A stretch of DNA of 64,000 nt from Cellvibrio sp. OA-2007 (GCF_000953825.1 NZ_BBUL01000087.1:1-64000); one strand, 5' to 3'. Shown: positions 46,846-56,997, numbered from the stretch's first letter. Program-made: numbers and translations. The notes: generated by a model not told the origin, from the sequence alone.

Positions 46846-47349
46846 CTAGCTTTTTGCCGATTCGCGTTTTTCTTTGCGCTCCATTTTACGCTCCATACGC
46901 TTGGCCTTTAGTTCAGCTAGAGCCTGCTTTTGCTCTGCGGTCAGCACCGCGACGAAGGCTTTTTGCGCTTTAGCACCAGCCAATGCTTGTTCAGCGTGCA
47001 ATTTACCTACAGTTTCGCTCAGTGCATGCAATTCTGCATCGTTCGCACCTGCATCAACTGCTGCGGCGAGTGCTTCACGTGCAGCCTTAAGTTTAGTATG
47101 TAATGCATCGCGAGCCGGTCTATCTGCTTCACGCTGCGCTTTGAGGGTTTCTTTTTGTGCATCAGTTAAGTTTAACGCCTTGCCTAAATGGCGAGCATCT
47201 GGCCCACCCATCCGCCCTTGCTCACCCCAACCTTCAGCGTGATGCTTGTCATCACATTTTTTGCCCATATCGCCCGCCATGCTCGGCATCGCTATACTGG
47301 CGGCACTGAGCAATACAATACTCGCTGCAACTAATTTGGCTGATTTCAT
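46846..47349 (-). CDS. Spy/CpxP-like periplasmic LTxxQ protein
   Basis: A 167-residue protein with a signal peptide (about residues 1-25, MKSAKLVAASIVLLSAAS, cleavage near PSMA-GD). The mature part is very rich in Ala, Lys and Glu and all-helical. Two LTxxQ motifs are visible, LTDAQKETLKAQ and LTAEQKQALAEL, the mark of the Spy/CpxP family of periplasmic chaperones and Cpx inhibitors. AGAGGA precedes the ATG at 47349. It is divergent from a CpxR/CpxA-like pair, as cpxP is in E. coli, so it probably reports envelope stress to, or is induced by, that system. Whether it is Spy-like chaperone or CpxP-like inhibitor cannot be told. Confidence 0.87.
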   Translation of the reverse strand: MKSAKLVAASIVLLSAASIAMPSMAGDMGKKCDDKHHAEGWGEQGRMGGPDARHLGKALNLTDAQKETLKAQREADRPARDALHTKLKAAREALAAAVDAGANDAELHALSETVGKLHAEQALAGAKAQKAFVAVLTAEQKQALAELKAKRMERKMERKEKRESAKS

Positions 47350-47438
47350 ATCATTTTCCTCTGGGTTGTGAACTCTCATAAATTGATTTGGTGCAGACTC
47401 TGCAATCGAGCCAGTGAAATCATTATGGTCGCTATAAT

Positions 47439-47453
47439 GTTAAGATTAGTTAA
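47439..47453. promoter_or_regulatory. CpxR-box-like direct repeat
   Basis: GTTAA, five bases, GTTAA lies midway in the 182-bp divergent region. It resembles the CpxR site GTAAA-N5-GTAAA with the same half-site spacing. It touches a TATAAT at 47433-47438 on the plus strand. Binding is inferred from the motif and the cpx-like context. Confidence 0.5.
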
Positions 47454-47531
47454 TGAAAACCAAAGAATCATGACTCTCACCTAGGGCTGGTGCACACTCA
47501 GCGCCTTCCACCACCGGGACTGTAAACCGCT

Positions 47532-48239
47532 ATGCTTAAAGTTCTTCTCATCGATGACGACAAAGAACTCAGTCAATTACTGAGCGAATATCTGCAAACT
47601 GAAGGTTTTGCGATTGATACGGCTTACGATGGCCAAACCGCGCTGGAGCTTGCGCTCAAGCATCCGTATTCCGTGATAGTGTTGGACGTGATGCTACCGA
47701 TTCGCAACGGTTTTGATGTACTAAAGAACTTGCGTCAGCACAGCCAAACCCCGGTCATTATGCTCACCGCAAAAGGTGATACGGTAGATCGCGTAATCGG
47801 CTTGGAAATTGGCGCTGACGATTATTTATCCAAGCCTTGCGACCCGCGTGAATTGGTTGCTCGCATCCGTGCAATTTTGCGCCGTGCCACACAAAAAGAG
47901 GTGACGCCAAGTAGTGTGGAACGATTGACCTCGGGCAAGTTATCCCTGCATTTAGGCACGCGCACAACCACTTGGGATAACAATGAAGTGCCGCTTACCG
48001 GAACCGAATTCAGCGTGTTGGAAATTCTTGTGCGCCGCGCTGGGCAGGTAATCAGCAAAGACGATATGACCGAGCAGGCACTTAACCGCAAACTCACACC
48101 TTACGATCGCAGTATTGATGTACACGTAAGCAATATCCGCAAAAAAATTACTGCTGCAGGTTCATCAAAGGATTTGATTATCAACGTGCGCGGCGCAGGT
48201 TATATGCTGACTATGAACGATGATGATTCTGTAAATTAA
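47532..48239 (+). CDS. cpxR: two-component response regulator (CpxR/OmpR type)
   Basis: A 235-residue OmpR-family regulator. The receiver domain (1-115) has LLIDDDKEL, acceptor Asp in VIVLDVMLP and Lys in YLSKP. The winged-helix domain (about 130-228) has LTGTEFSVLEILVRRAGQVISKD and DVHVSNIRKKI followed by VRGAGYML. The context (divergent LTxxQ gene, downstream CpxA-like kinase) and similarity point to CpxR, which controls envelope-stress genes. The stop codon overlaps the kinase start by one base. The symbol is used in the sense of an orthologue by context. Confidence 0.87.
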   Translation: MLKVLLIDDDKELSQLLSEYLQTEGFAIDTAYDGQTALELALKHPYSVIVLDVMLPIRNGFDVLKNLRQHSQTPVIMLTAKGDTVDRVIGLEIGADDYLSKPCDPRELVARIRAILRRATQKEVTPSSVERLTSGKLSLHLGTRTTTWDNNEVPLTGTEFSVLEILVRRAGQVISKDDMTEQALNRKLTPYDRSIDVHVSNIRKKITAAGSSKDLIINVRGAGYMLTMNDDDSVN

Positions 48240-49636
48240 TGACTCGCCTGTATTTAAAAATCTTTTTTACATTTTGGTTGATTACAGTAGCCATCATTAT
48301 CGGCACTAATATTGTTGTGCACTGGTTCGACATGACACCAGAGCGCAATCTACAGCGCAGCAGCGGCGCTAATGACGATGATCCCGCCAAGCGCCTGTTG
48401 TTCCAAATGGTAGGTAATGCAGTCAACCGCAACACCCGGCAATTGATTGAAGATCTACGCGCGATGCCGGCTTGGTCCACTCGTTTTGTTTATGTCGTGG
48501 ACAAAGAAAACCGCGACTTGCTCGATCGTCCACTTCCCCCAGGTGTTATGTTTCTCGCGCCGCGCCTTACCTTCAAACACCCGTTTGATAAGGTGCAAGA
48601 TCGCAATCGCAAACTGTTTGGTCGCTATATCACCCTAAACGACGGCAATAGCGTGAAATTAATTACGATTTCTGCCGGACCCGATGCGGGGCAAGATCGC
48701 GATATTATTTGGGAATTATTTCTCGATAATATTTGGCCACTGCTACTGGTCTCCATTCTCGTTAGTGGCTCTGCATGTTTTTTTCTCGCCCGGCATTTCA
48801 CTCGCAGCATCAACACCTTGCAAAAAGCCACGCATCAAATTGCGCGTGGCGACCTGAGTGTCCGTATCAGCGAACAGTTTCGCGGCCGCAACGATGAAAT
48901 CGCTGCGCTCGGACGCGACTTTGACCACATGACTGAACGCCTCGAAAAAGCGATGCAAGAACAAAAACGGCTGATTAAAGATGTCTCGCATGAATTGCGC
49001 ACACCACTTGCACGGTTACAGATCGCACTCGCACTGGCAAGGCAACGCAGCAATGGGGTGGTTGACCATGAATTAGATCGCATCAAACAGGCGGCAGATT
49101 ATCTGAACGATATCATCACCGATATCCTCACCCTGCCCGTGCAAGGTCAGGACAGCTGGGTGTTGGATGACGTGCTGGATCTTGTCAGCTTAATGCAAAC
49201 ACTGATCGTTAATTACCAAGCTGATGCCTATGAAAAAAATATCAATATTCGCCTTAAATGCTCACTAGAAGAGGCACTGGTTGCCACACATGGCAACATG
49301 TTAGTGGGTGTTTTTGAAAATACTCTGCGCAATGCTTTGCTCTACACACCAGAAAATTCAGAAATCTGTATTGTGCTGAATGACACTGGGGACGGTGAAA
49401 ACTATCGCATCGACATAATGGACCAAGGGCCCGGCGTGCCAGAAGATGCCGTTGAAGATATTTTTCAACCCTTCTTTCGCACCGACCAAGCCCGCGCCAG
49501 AGAAAGTGGCGGTTACGGTTTGGGCTTGGCAATTGCACAGCGTAGCGTCTCTTTACATCAAGGCCGCATTTGGGCGGAAAACCGCGCAGAGGGCGGCCTA
49601 AGCCTGAACATTTTGTTACCTCAAATTAAGAGTTAA
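48239..49636 (+). CDS. cpxA: two-component sensor histidine kinase (CpxA type)
   Basis: A 465-residue inner-membrane kinase. Membrane helix 1 spans about 5-27, a periplasmic sensor domain about 28-158, and helix 2 about 160-185. A HAMP domain follows (about 186-240, LQKATHQIARGDLSVRI). The H-box is KDVSHELRTPLARLQIAL near residue 250. ATPase motifs are ENTLRNALLYTP, MDQGPGVPE and GGYGLGLAIAQRSV. The H-box and organisation fit CpxA. It is translationally coupled to the regulator gene. It likely answers to misfolded envelope proteins through the LTxxQ protein. Confidence 0.87.
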   Translation: MTRLYLKIFFTFWLITVAIIIGTNIVVHWFDMTPERNLQRSSGANDDDPAKRLLFQMVGNAVNRNTRQLIEDLRAMPAWSTRFVYVVDKENRDLLDRPLPPGVMFLAPRLTFKHPFDKVQDRNRKLFGRYITLNDGNSVKLITISAGPDAGQDRDIIWELFLDNIWPLLLVSILVSGSACFFLARHFTRSINTLQKATHQIARGDLSVRISEQFRGRNDEIAALGRDFDHMTERLEKAMQEQKRLIKDVSHELRTPLARLQIALALARQRSNGVVDHELDRIKQAADYLNDIITDILTLPVQGQDSWVLDDVLDLVSLMQTLIVNYQADAYEKNINIRLKCSLEEALVATHGNMLVGVFENTLRNALLYTPENSEICIVLNDTGDGENYRIDIMDQGPGVPEDAVEDIFQPFFRTDQARARESGGYGLGLAIAQRSVSLHQGRIWAENRAEGGLSLNILLPQIKS

Positions 49637-49943
49637 CGCCGCTCTGGCTAGAGTTACTTTCTTTTCACCCCCTCAAGCAACACCCCCCATATTAGAAAAA
49701 TATTTGCCGACAATCTTTTGACTGGCGGCAAAATCTTTCCGCCAGAATAGAAATGCCATGCTAGTTTTCTGGCGAAAAAACCTCCACCCCACCTTAATAG
49801 ATTTATCTATCTAGCTGATTAATAACGATATTTAAAACCAGAAATCAAATGGCATGAATTTCGCTAATTACCTATCACTGACGCCTTGCTGCGCAAAAGC
49901 GGCAAATGGTGACGACTAACTTTCAATGTGACAGGTAAAGATT
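49637..49943. other. intergenic region before the second diguanylate cyclase
   Basis: 307 bp with no gene. A 7-bp repeat CTGGCGG / CCGCCAG lies at 49722-49745, and CTGGCG recurs near 49770 before an A-run. The first hairpin may end the cpx-like operon but lacks a clear T-run. I see no firm promoter. Confidence 0.35.
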
Positions 49944-50870
49944 ATGCGGGACATGACCATGGTGACCAATGCCCCAAAGGCAAATGGCGCAAATACTATC
50001 CCACTCGTACCGCTAACCCCGGAACAGGAGCTTGCAACACGTGCTCGCCTCGCTCAAGCGCTGCAAATGAGCTTGGATCCGGGTGAAGTGCTAAGCCTGT
50101 TTTACAAACACATCCAAACCCTTGTTAGCGTCTCCGGCATATTGTTTAAAACAGCCAGCAGCGACCTAAAGATAGGACGTGAATGCTTGCACCACTGCGA
50201 CTATCGTCTAACCACTGATGAAGGCTATTTAGGCGAAATTATTTTTAATCGCAGCAAACGCTTTGCTGAAGCCGAGCTCATCACATTGGAGTTTTTACTT
50301 GGCTCACTGGTTTATCCGCTGCGCAATGCGATTCGCTATCAAACTGCGATGCGCCTTGCTCTGCTCGACCCATTAACACTGCTAGGCAATCGTGCCGCGT
50401 TGGATACGGCGCTTCGCCGTGAATTGCAAATGGCTGAGCGCCACCAGCACGAACTGTCGCTGTTGATGATTGATGTAGATTTCTTCAAAAAAATTAACGA
50501 TGAATATGGCCATCACCGCGGTGATTTGGTGTTGTGTGAAATTGCCAAAGAAATTCAATCGGCTTGCCGTGGCTCTGACATTACCTTCCGCTATGGCGGC
50601 GAAGAATTTGTGGTTGTGTTGGGCAAAACAGACGCTGAAGGAGCCAAGATTATCGCCGAACGAATTCGCCAACAAATTGCCGAAACAAACATCAACTACA
50701 ACGGAAATGTGATAGGAACCACTGTAAGTATCGGTATCGCAACCCGTCACAGCAATGAAAAAGAACACATAGACGATTTATTTGATCGCGCTGATAAAGC
50801 GCTTTATATTGCTAAAAACTCAGGTCGTAATTGTGTAATCAATAGCGATGATATGCTGATCAACACGTAA
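49944..50870 (+). CDS. GGDEF diguanylate cyclase with N-terminal GAF-like region
   Basis: A 308-residue soluble protein. Residues about 30-135 form an uncharacterised sensor with GAF-like pattern (SLDPGEVLSLFYKHIQTLVSVSG, and a hydrophobic C-terminal part). The GGDEF domain (about 145-300) has DPLTLLGNRAALD, IDVDFFKKINDEYGHHRGD and FRYGGEEFVVVL. RGSD five residues before GGEEF is an RxxD inhibitory site. It should make c-di-GMP. AGG eight bases upstream supports the first ATG, though two more ATGs follow within seven codons. It is monocistronic and ends in an unusual multi-arm terminator. Confidence 0.9.
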   Translation: MRDMTMVTNAPKANGANTIPLVPLTPEQELATRARLAQALQMSLDPGEVLSLFYKHIQTLVSVSGILFKTASSDLKIGRECLHHCDYRLTTDEGYLGEIIFNRSKRFAEAELITLEFLLGSLVYPLRNAIRYQTAMRLALLDPLTLLGNRAALDTALRRELQMAERHQHELSLLMIDVDFFKKINDEYGHHRGDLVLCEIAKEIQSACRGSDITFRYGGEEFVVVLGKTDAEGAKIIAERIRQQIAETNINYNGNVIGTTVSIGIATRHSNEKEHIDDLFDRADKALYIAKNSGRNCVINSDDMLINT

Positions 50871-50933
50871 CCGCTTGGTGCGAGGCAAGCTGTTACGTGT
50901 TGATTCATGCAAGCTAACGTGTTGATTTTTTTT
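50859..50933 (+). terminator. terminator with one left arm and two right arms
   Basis: The 19-base left arm at 50859-50877, which includes the stop codon, pairs with 50886-50904 with one mismatch. A shorter near copy of that right arm (CAAGCT..CGTGTTGAT) recurs at 50910-50926 and runs into eight T. Only the second copy is followed by the T-run, so termination could need the weaker pairing. Confidence 0.7.
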
Positions 50934-50953
50934 AGTTCTAATAACTCAGTAAG

Positions 50954-51964
50954 TTATTTAATTTTACGAATTCCCACCGCTTCGCGTACCTTTTCCAGCA
51001 TTGGCTGGCTGTAGGCACGTGCTTTTGCTGCGCCTTGCTGCAGCACTTCTTCAATATGTGCAGGGTTTGCTAGTAGGGCTTCATATTTATCACGCGCCTC
51101 ACTCAACTGATCGTTAATCAATTCAAACAACTGACGCTTGGCTTCGCCCCAGGCAATCCCATCTGCAAATTGTTGACGCATCTGCGTTGATTGTTCAGGT
51201 GTTGCAAATGCTTGCCAAATTTGGAATACCGGAGAGGTATCTGGGTCTTTTGCCTGACCTGGTTCCAGCAAATTGGTGAGGATTTTATTGATCGATTTTT
51301 TCAATTGTTTTTCTGGCAAAAATAACGGAATGGTATTGCCGTAACTTTTGCTCATCTTGCGACCATCCAAGCCTTGCAGTACGGCATTTACATTGTCATC
51401 CACCTGCGCTTCCGGCAATACAAAGTGCTCACCATAGTGATGGTTAAAACGCGCCGCTATGTCGCGCGCCATTTCAATATGTTGAATCTGGTCGCGCCCT
51501 ACCGGCACCTTGTTGGCGTTAAACATTAAAATATCGGCGGCCATTAAAATCGGGTAGGAATAAAGCCCCATAGTAATGCCAAAATCCGGGTCGTCGCCCG
51601 CTTCAAGGTTGGCATCAACTGAAGCTTTGTAGGCATGCGCACGGTTCATCAAGCCCTTCGCTGCCATGCAAGTGAGCGTCCAGCACAATTCTGGAATTTC
51701 TGGCACATCGGATTGACGATAGAAAATTGCGTTGTCCGTATCCAACCCCAAAGCTAACCAGGTAGCGGCAATTTCCCGCGTGGATTGGTGTACTAGATCT
51801 GGATCCTGACATTTAATCAGCGCATGAAAATCGGCTAAAAAATAAAAAGATTGCACATTTTCGCGTTGGCTCGCCTGAATTGCCGGGCGAATAGCGCCCA
51901 CGTAATTGCCAAGATGCGGAGTACCTGTGGTGGTGATACCAGTTAAAACACGTTGTTTGCTCAT
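50954..51964 (-). CDS. trpS: tryptophanyl-tRNA synthetase
   Basis: A 336-residue class Ic aminoacyl-tRNA synthetase that charges tRNA-Trp. The HIGH-like motif is [13 protein letters not shown] (residues 13-25). [16 protein letters not shown] is a family mark, and the KMSKS loop reads [10 protein letters not shown] near residue 195. Length is typical of gammaproteobacterial TrpS. It stands alone, convergent with the cyclase gene, whose terminator lies between them. Confidence 0.96.
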   Translation of the reverse strand: MSKQRVLTGITTTGTPHLGNYVGAIRPAIQASQRENVQSFYFLADFHALIKCQDPDLVHQSTREIAATWLALGLDTDNAIFYRQSDVPEIPELCWTLTCMAAKGLMNRAHAYKASVDANLEAGDDPDFGITMGLYSYPILMAADILMFNANKVPVGRDQIQHIEMARDIAARFNHHYGEHFVLPEAQVDDNVNAVLQGLDGRKMSKSYGNTIPLFLPEKQLKKSINKILTNLLEPGQAKDPDTSPVFQIWQAFATPEQSTQMRQQFADGIAWGEAKRQLFELINDQLSEARDKYEALLANPAHIEEVLQQGAAKARAYSQPMLEKVREAVGIRKIK

Positions 51965-52084
51965 AGTGGCCTATCGCTTTTGGTTGCCCTAAAAATCAGG
52001 CGGCCATGATACAGGCAAGCCGCAAAAAAATGCAGCTTGCTGATTAAGCAGATGAGTTCGAGTGACTAAATTGACGAGTAAAAA

Positions 52085-53158
52085 CTATAAACCAGAATAA
52101 TATTGGGCGGAATCACGCAGAATGCAGCTATCAAATCCGGCTTGGGTCAAGAGATGGGAGGCCACATCGCAGCGGCGACCAGAGTCGTCAGTAATGACAT
52201 AGGTGACTGCATCATCGAGATTTTTAAGGTTATTACGCAGTTGGTTGAGCGGAATATTACGGCTATTAGGTACTGCCTGGGAGCGACGCTCAAGCGGTAA
52301 ACGCACGTCGAGAATTTGGTAGGGCGGCAAATCCGCCCCGCGCGCCTTTAAGTCCTCTGCACTGACAAATTTAAGTACAGGCTCTTGCAGCAGCTCGCGA
52401 AAATCTTCTTTGTCGAGCCGCATCACTTTACCGGGGGTGATCATTTTCACCGTGGCATTGCGCGTGGTATCGCCTACTAGCGCCTCCTCACCAAAATAAT
52501 GCCCGGGACGCAGCGCCGCCAAAATCTTACCGGCCGGATCCATCACCATGGCACTGCCAGATTCCAGTACATAAAAGAAATCGCCACGCTCCCCCTGTTT
52601 GATGACCACCTCATCAGCCTGTACTTTTTGCGCTTTAAAGCGAATAAACAACTGACGAATATTTGCCGGAGGCAAACGACTAAATAGAGGGGATTGCAAC
52701 AGTGAAGACATCCAATCGCTATCATCGTGCAAGCTCACCCCCGAGGTGTCGGCCTCTTCGTCGCTGGACTCACTCCAGGCAAGCACCAGATCGAGAAAAT
52801 CACTATCAACTGACAACAGGGTTACGTCGGACTTGGCGACGGCAGATACTTGCGTAGGCTGGGTAATATTGAGTGGCGAACGGCGCGATTCGCTGGCGGG
52901 ATTAATGGTATTTACCTGAAACCCGGAATCAATAAGATCAACTGTGCCGCTGACAAGATACACCTTCTCGGGAAAAGGACGCCCGCGCTTGAAAATAATA
53001 GCGCCTTTGGCAATCTCCCGCAGTGAGGCCTTTTCGGCCACTTGCACCAAATACTCATGATTAAGGGTATTAAAAGGCGCGAAAGACGCTAATACATCAA
53101 GGCTAATCGCCATTTTTAACTCCACTACACTCTCATCAGGGTAATTATTGCTAATCAC
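52085..53158 (-). CDS. cyclic-nucleotide-binding-domain / rhodanese-like protein
   Basis: A 357-residue soluble protein. Residues about 12-105 form a first cNMP-binding fold (ASLREIAKGAIIFKRGRPFPEKVYLVSG). Residues about 155-255 form a second, better-kept one (QKVQADEVVIKQGERGDFFYVLESGSA, GHYFGEEALVGDTTRNATV). Residues about 275-355 are rhodanese-like (YQILDVRLPLERRSQAVPNSRNIPL). The rhodanese active-site Cys is replaced: YVITDDSGRR stands where CxxGxR is expected, so sulfurtransfer is unlikely. There is no DNA-binding domain. The role is unknown; a nucleotide-controlled binding module is plausible. Confidence 0.85.
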   Translation of the reverse strand: MISNNYPDESVVELKMAISLDVLASFAPFNTLNHEYLVQVAEKASLREIAKGAIIFKRGRPFPEKVYLVSGTVDLIDSGFQVNTINPASESRRSPLNITQPTQVSAVAKSDVTLLSVDSDFLDLVLAWSESSDEEADTSGVSLHDDSDWMSSLLQSPLFSRLPPANIRQLFIRFKAQKVQADEVVIKQGERGDFFYVLESGSAMVMDPAGKILAALRPGHYFGEEALVGDTTRNATVKMITPGKVMRLDKEDFRELLQEPVLKFVSAEDLKARGADLPPYQILDVRLPLERRSQAVPNSRNIPLNQLRNNLKNLDDAVTYVITDDSGRRCDVASHLLTQAGFDSCILRDSAQYYSGL

Positions 53159-53365
53159 AATGATTTAATTCGACTATCGGAAAAATAATAAAAGGATTTT
53201 TATTAGAGAAATAGAGGGAGAGTATAAACAGCCTGCGCCATCGAGGGGCGACCTTGTCGTCAGTATTAGCACTAAGTCACAAGCTAACTGCGAGCAAATA
53301 CACTTTCGTCAGCCGAATCTTACCGCTTAGCCAAAAATGCTTGCTCGAGTTGCTTCAACCGATTT

Positions 53366-54703
53366 TTAGGTTCCAGCAACCAATGCGATTGGAGGTTTTG
53401 CATAGGTAAAAAACTCTACCACTGCTTTGTAGAGATACCAGCCGTCGCTGGCGCCAGCCAGTTCGCGGATAGAATGCATGCCAAATGTAGGCGCGCCTAC
53501 GTCAATAGTTTTAACGCCTACCTCTGAAGCGACTACCGGGCCGATCGTGCTACCACAGCCCATATCGGTACGCGCCACAAACGTTTGCACAGGAACATCT
53601 GCTTTTTCGCACAACAAACGAAAGAAAGCACTGGTTTCACTGGTTGTGGCATAACGTTGATTGGCATTTACTTTGATAACCGGACCGCGATTCAGCAGCG
53701 GACCATGGTTTTCATCGTGCCTATCCATAAAGTTAGGATGTATGCCGTGGGCATTGTCAGCCGAGATCATCATAGAGCGATCAATCACGCGCACGCGCGA
53801 CTCAACATCTGGCAGCAGCCGCTCAAGAAACTGTTGCAGCATAGGGCCTTTGGCACCACAACATGAGGCGCTGCCAACTTCTTCGTGATCGGTGCAAATC
53901 AACAGACTTGTTACTTGATCATCTGCTTCAAGTAATGCTTGTAAGCCAATGAAACAGCTCAATAAATTATCTAATCGTGCACTGGCGATGAAGTCTTGCC
54001 CCAAACCAATCATCGCCGGTGGTTGGGTATCGTAAAGGCTGATTTCATAGTCAAGCACTTGTTTAACCGCCAGCTGCGGCTGCTTGCGCAAAAGCTCTGC
54101 TTGCAGCAGTTCACGAAAATCCGGCATTACTGCATCTTCAGCAGGTAACTGCAGAAGCAATGGCGCTATATCTTTTTGCGCGTTGATAGAGCGCGCCTTG
54201 TTAGCATCGCGATCCAAATGTATGGCAAGGCTCGGCACCACAGCGACCGGTGTTTCAAAATCCACTAGCGCGCTAACCACTTGATCATGCTGATCGCGAT
54301 AGCTAACCCGCCCCGCCATTGATAAATCCCGGTCATACCAAGGGGCCAGTAAAACACCGCCATAAACCTCTACCCCTAACTGAAAATATCCACGGCGATT
54401 AAGCTCAGCGCGCGGTTTCACTTTGAGGCAAGGGCTATCAGTGTGGGCGCCCAGCATCCGAATACCCGTTTCCAACAGCGGCATTTTGCCGTACACAAAC
54501 GCGATGATCGATGAATCATTACGGGTAACCAGATAGCGATTGCCTGGCTCAAGCTGCCACAACTCGCCTTCTTGCAAAGGAATAAAACCAGCAGCTAATA
54601 ATTGTGCCGCGATATTCTGAGTCGCATGAAATGGCGTTGGTGACGCACGTAAAAAATCGAGTAAACCGGCGTTGAAATCAACCATGGAGCAAGAGGCGGA
54701 CAT
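53366..54703 (-). CDS. apeB: M18 family aminopeptidase
   Basis: A 445-residue metallopeptidase that removes N-terminal residues, acidic ones in known relatives. I start at the ATG at 54703, giving [26 protein letters not shown]; 36 upstream in-frame residues do not fit the family. Metal-binding and catalytic motifs: [54 protein letters not shown] and [13 protein letters not shown]. All appear intact. It follows tsaB by 16 bp on the same strand, so adk-tsaB-apeB may be partly co-transcribed. The symbol follows usage for this family in pseudomonads. Confidence 0.92.
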   Translation of the reverse strand: MSASCSMVDFNAGLLDFLRASPTPFHATQNIAAQLLAAGFIPLQEGELWQLEPGNRYLVTRNDSSIIAFVYGKMPLLETGIRMLGAHTDSPCLKVKPRAELNRRGYFQLGVEVYGGVLLAPWYDRDLSMAGRVSYRDQHDQVVSALVDFETPVAVVPSLAIHLDRDANKARSINAQKDIAPLLLQLPAEDAVMPDFRELLQAELLRKQPQLAVKQVLDYEISLYDTQPPAMIGLGQDFIASARLDNLLSCFIGLQALLEADDQVTSLLICTDHEEVGSASCCGAKGPMLQQFLERLLPDVESRVRVIDRSMMISADNAHGIHPNFMDRHDENHGPLLNRGPVIKVNANQRYATTSETSAFFRLLCEKADVPVQTFVARTDMGCGSTIGPVVASEVGVKTIDVGAPTFGMHSIRELAGASDGWYLYKAVVEFFTYAKPPIALVAGT

Positions 54704-54719
54704 AATAAACTCACAAGAT

Positions 54720-55427
54720 CTAGTTGGGGTTACGAATGCGCTGGCGCTTCTGCCAAGAGATAGTATCGCGCAAATAAACAGGTTCAGCGTCAAGCACGTT
54801 GACTGCGCCACCAGAGGACCAGATTTGCGCAGCGATCAAGGCCATGTCTTCCGCCCGCGGCTGGGCATCGACCACTATGGTAGAAGCAGCCAACTGCTGC
54901 ATGGCAGGGTAATGCCAGCCTGGGCCAACAGCAACGAATTTCCCGGCTAACGACTGAATAACGTCTTGCTCGGAGAGGAACTCGGGTTTCATCACGAACT
55001 CATCACTGAGTGCGGACACCAAGTCACCTGAACGGATATATAAGCCCCAGTAGACTTCATCCATACGCGCATCCAAGGCTACCAGTACCGGCAAATTCGC
55101 TTCAGGATTAGCGCGATAATAACCCAGCGCCATAGCTTCAAGAGTTGATACCGGAATTACAGGTAGCTGAGCACCAAATGCCAAGCCCTGCACTATGCCC
55201 ATGCAGATACGCAAACCAGTAAAGGAACCCGGGCCACGCCCAAAGGCTATTGCATCAAGGCTAGATAATGTGAGTTTGTTGTGTTGTAACAGCTCATCCA
55301 CCATGGGCAGTAACCGCTGGGTATGGCTCTTTGCGGCCAGTTCGAAACGGGCATCCAACTTGCCATCTGCATTGAGTGCAACTGAACAGGCATCAGTTGA
55401 GGAATCGAGGGCGAAAATCAGGCTCAT
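54720..55427 (-). CDS. tsaB: tRNA t6A37 threonylcarbamoyl-transferase subunit TsaB
   Basis: A 235-residue ASKHA-fold protein that, with TsaD and TsaE, makes threonylcarbamoyladenosine at position 37 of ANN-decoding tRNAs. The start at 55427 gives [17 protein letters not shown], the standard N-terminus. [23 protein letters not shown] is the family signature. The C-terminal half is more variable, as usual. It lies downstream of adk with a terminator hairpin between, so it may depend on leaky read-through or a promoter in that gap. Confidence 0.93.
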   Translation of the reverse strand: MSLIFALDSSTDACSVALNADGKLDARFELAAKSHTQRLLPMVDELLQHNKLTLSSLDAIAFGRGPGSFTGLRICMGIVQGLAFGAQLPVIPVSTLEAMALGYYRANPEANLPVLVALDARMDEVYWGLYIRSGDLVSALSDEFVMKPEFLSEQDVIQSLAGKFVAVGPGWHYPAMQQLAASTIVVDAQPRAEDMALIAAQIWSSGGAVNVLDAEPVYLRDTISWQKRQRIRNPN

Positions 55428-55470
55428 AAAACTAAAAAAATTGAGTGGGTGGATGAAAATCACCGGGCAA

Positions 55471-55498
55471 AAAAATAGGCTCCGTAGAGCCTATTTTT
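55471..55498. terminator. terminator between adk and tsaB
   Basis: Perfect 12-bp arms AAAAATAGGCTC and GAGCCTATTTTT around CGTA. It lies 28 bp past the adk stop, with T-runs on both strands. Confidence 0.85.
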
Positions 55499-55526
55499 GC
55501 TGGAGTGTTTGCTTAACCAAAACAGC

Positions 55527-56213
<687 letters not shown>

Positions 56214-56433
56214 TCAAGTAGTTAAACCCTTGTCCTCGAACACGGCACAAAATGCCCAACAAAAGAGGCGTTACGATACACGCCCATGACCTCAATCACA
56301 ATATGCCGGTTGAGCTTCTTCCTATAAAAGCCCCATGAGGTGACTTTTTTTAATATATACCCCAACCAAATGGGTGATTACTGTTAAATGCATCCTCAAT
56401 TTATTGTCATATTAATATTTTCATCCTAGAATG

Positions 56434-56459
56434 CCTGAATATCAATCAAGCTATTCAGG
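56434..56459. promoter_or_regulatory. inverted repeat overlapping the lrp-like ribosome site
   Basis: Perfect 8-bp arms CCTGAATA and TATTCAGG with a ten-base loop end 12 bases before the start codon. The only ribosome-site candidate, AGGA, lies in the right arm. It could be an operator for autoregulation or an RNA hairpin that hides the ribosome site. The remaining 250 bp up to adk show no gene. Confidence 0.45.
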
Positions 56460-56471
56460 ATTACTACCCTT

Positions 56472-56942
56472 ATGGCCAAGTCAGTCGAACTCGATGAATA
56501 TGATCGCAAGATCTTGCGTGCTCTCCAGGAAAATGCCGATTACTCTATGGCAGATTTGGGCAATATGATCGGCCTTTCGCATACGCCTTGCTGGCGTAGA
56601 CTTAAACGATTAGAAGTGGAAGGGGTAATTCGCGGCAAAGTCACCTTACTTGACCCTAAACTACTTAACTTAGGGGTGACAGTTCACGCTTACATCACCA
56701 TAAAAAATCATGACGCCAGCTCACTCGAAGCGTTTGAAGGGATGGTACAGGCAATTCCTGAAGTGGTTGAATGCTACTCAACCAGCGGCGAAAAAGATTA
56801 TGTATTGCGAGTTGTAGTAGAAAGTGTTGAGCACTACGAACGTCTAATGAAAGAAACTTTAATTCACCTACCAAACATTGGTTCAATCAATTCGGCATTT
56901 GCCTTAAAACAAGTAAAGTTTACGACACAGCTCCCGCTTTAG
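56472..56942 (+). CDS. Lrp/AsnC family transcriptional regulator
   Basis: A 156-residue regulator. The N-terminal helix-turn-helix (about 8-60, LDEYDRKILRALQENADYSMADLG) is followed by LSHTPCWRRLKRLEVEGVIRG. The C-terminal RAM ligand-binding domain (about 70-150) has TVHAYITIKNH and VVECYSTSGEKDYVLRVV. It is probably a DNA-wrapping octamer or a dimer that senses an amino acid. It is closer to general Lrp-like members than to Lrp itself; target and ligand are unknown. The divergent neighbour is adk; it ends at a strong terminator. Confidence 0.92.
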   Translation: MAKSVELDEYDRKILRALQENADYSMADLGNMIGLSHTPCWRRLKRLEVEGVIRGKVTLLDPKLLNLGVTVHAYITIKNHDASSLEAFEGMVQAIPEVVECYSTSGEKDYVLRVVVESVEHYERLMKETLIHLPNIGSINSAFALKQVKFTTQLPL

Positions 56943-56967
56943 CCTGCCCGAGGGAACTATCGCTCAG

Positions 56968-56997
56968 AAAAAACCGGATGTGTTATCCGGTTTTTTT
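56968..56997. terminator. bidirectional terminator
   Basis: Perfect 12-bp arms AAAAAACCGGAT and ATCCGGTTTTTT around GTGTT, between the convergent lrp-like and chemoreceptor genes. Confidence 0.88.

Noticed and set aside
49722-49770. CTGGCGG repeats as a REP-like element
   Set aside because: Only one short palindrome and one partial copy occur, and nothing similar recurs elsewhere in the window.
54704-54811. Signal-peptide-like N-terminal extension of the M18 aminopeptidase
   Set aside because: It overlaps the end of tsaB. M18 enzymes are cytosolic, and the ATG at 54703 fits the family start.
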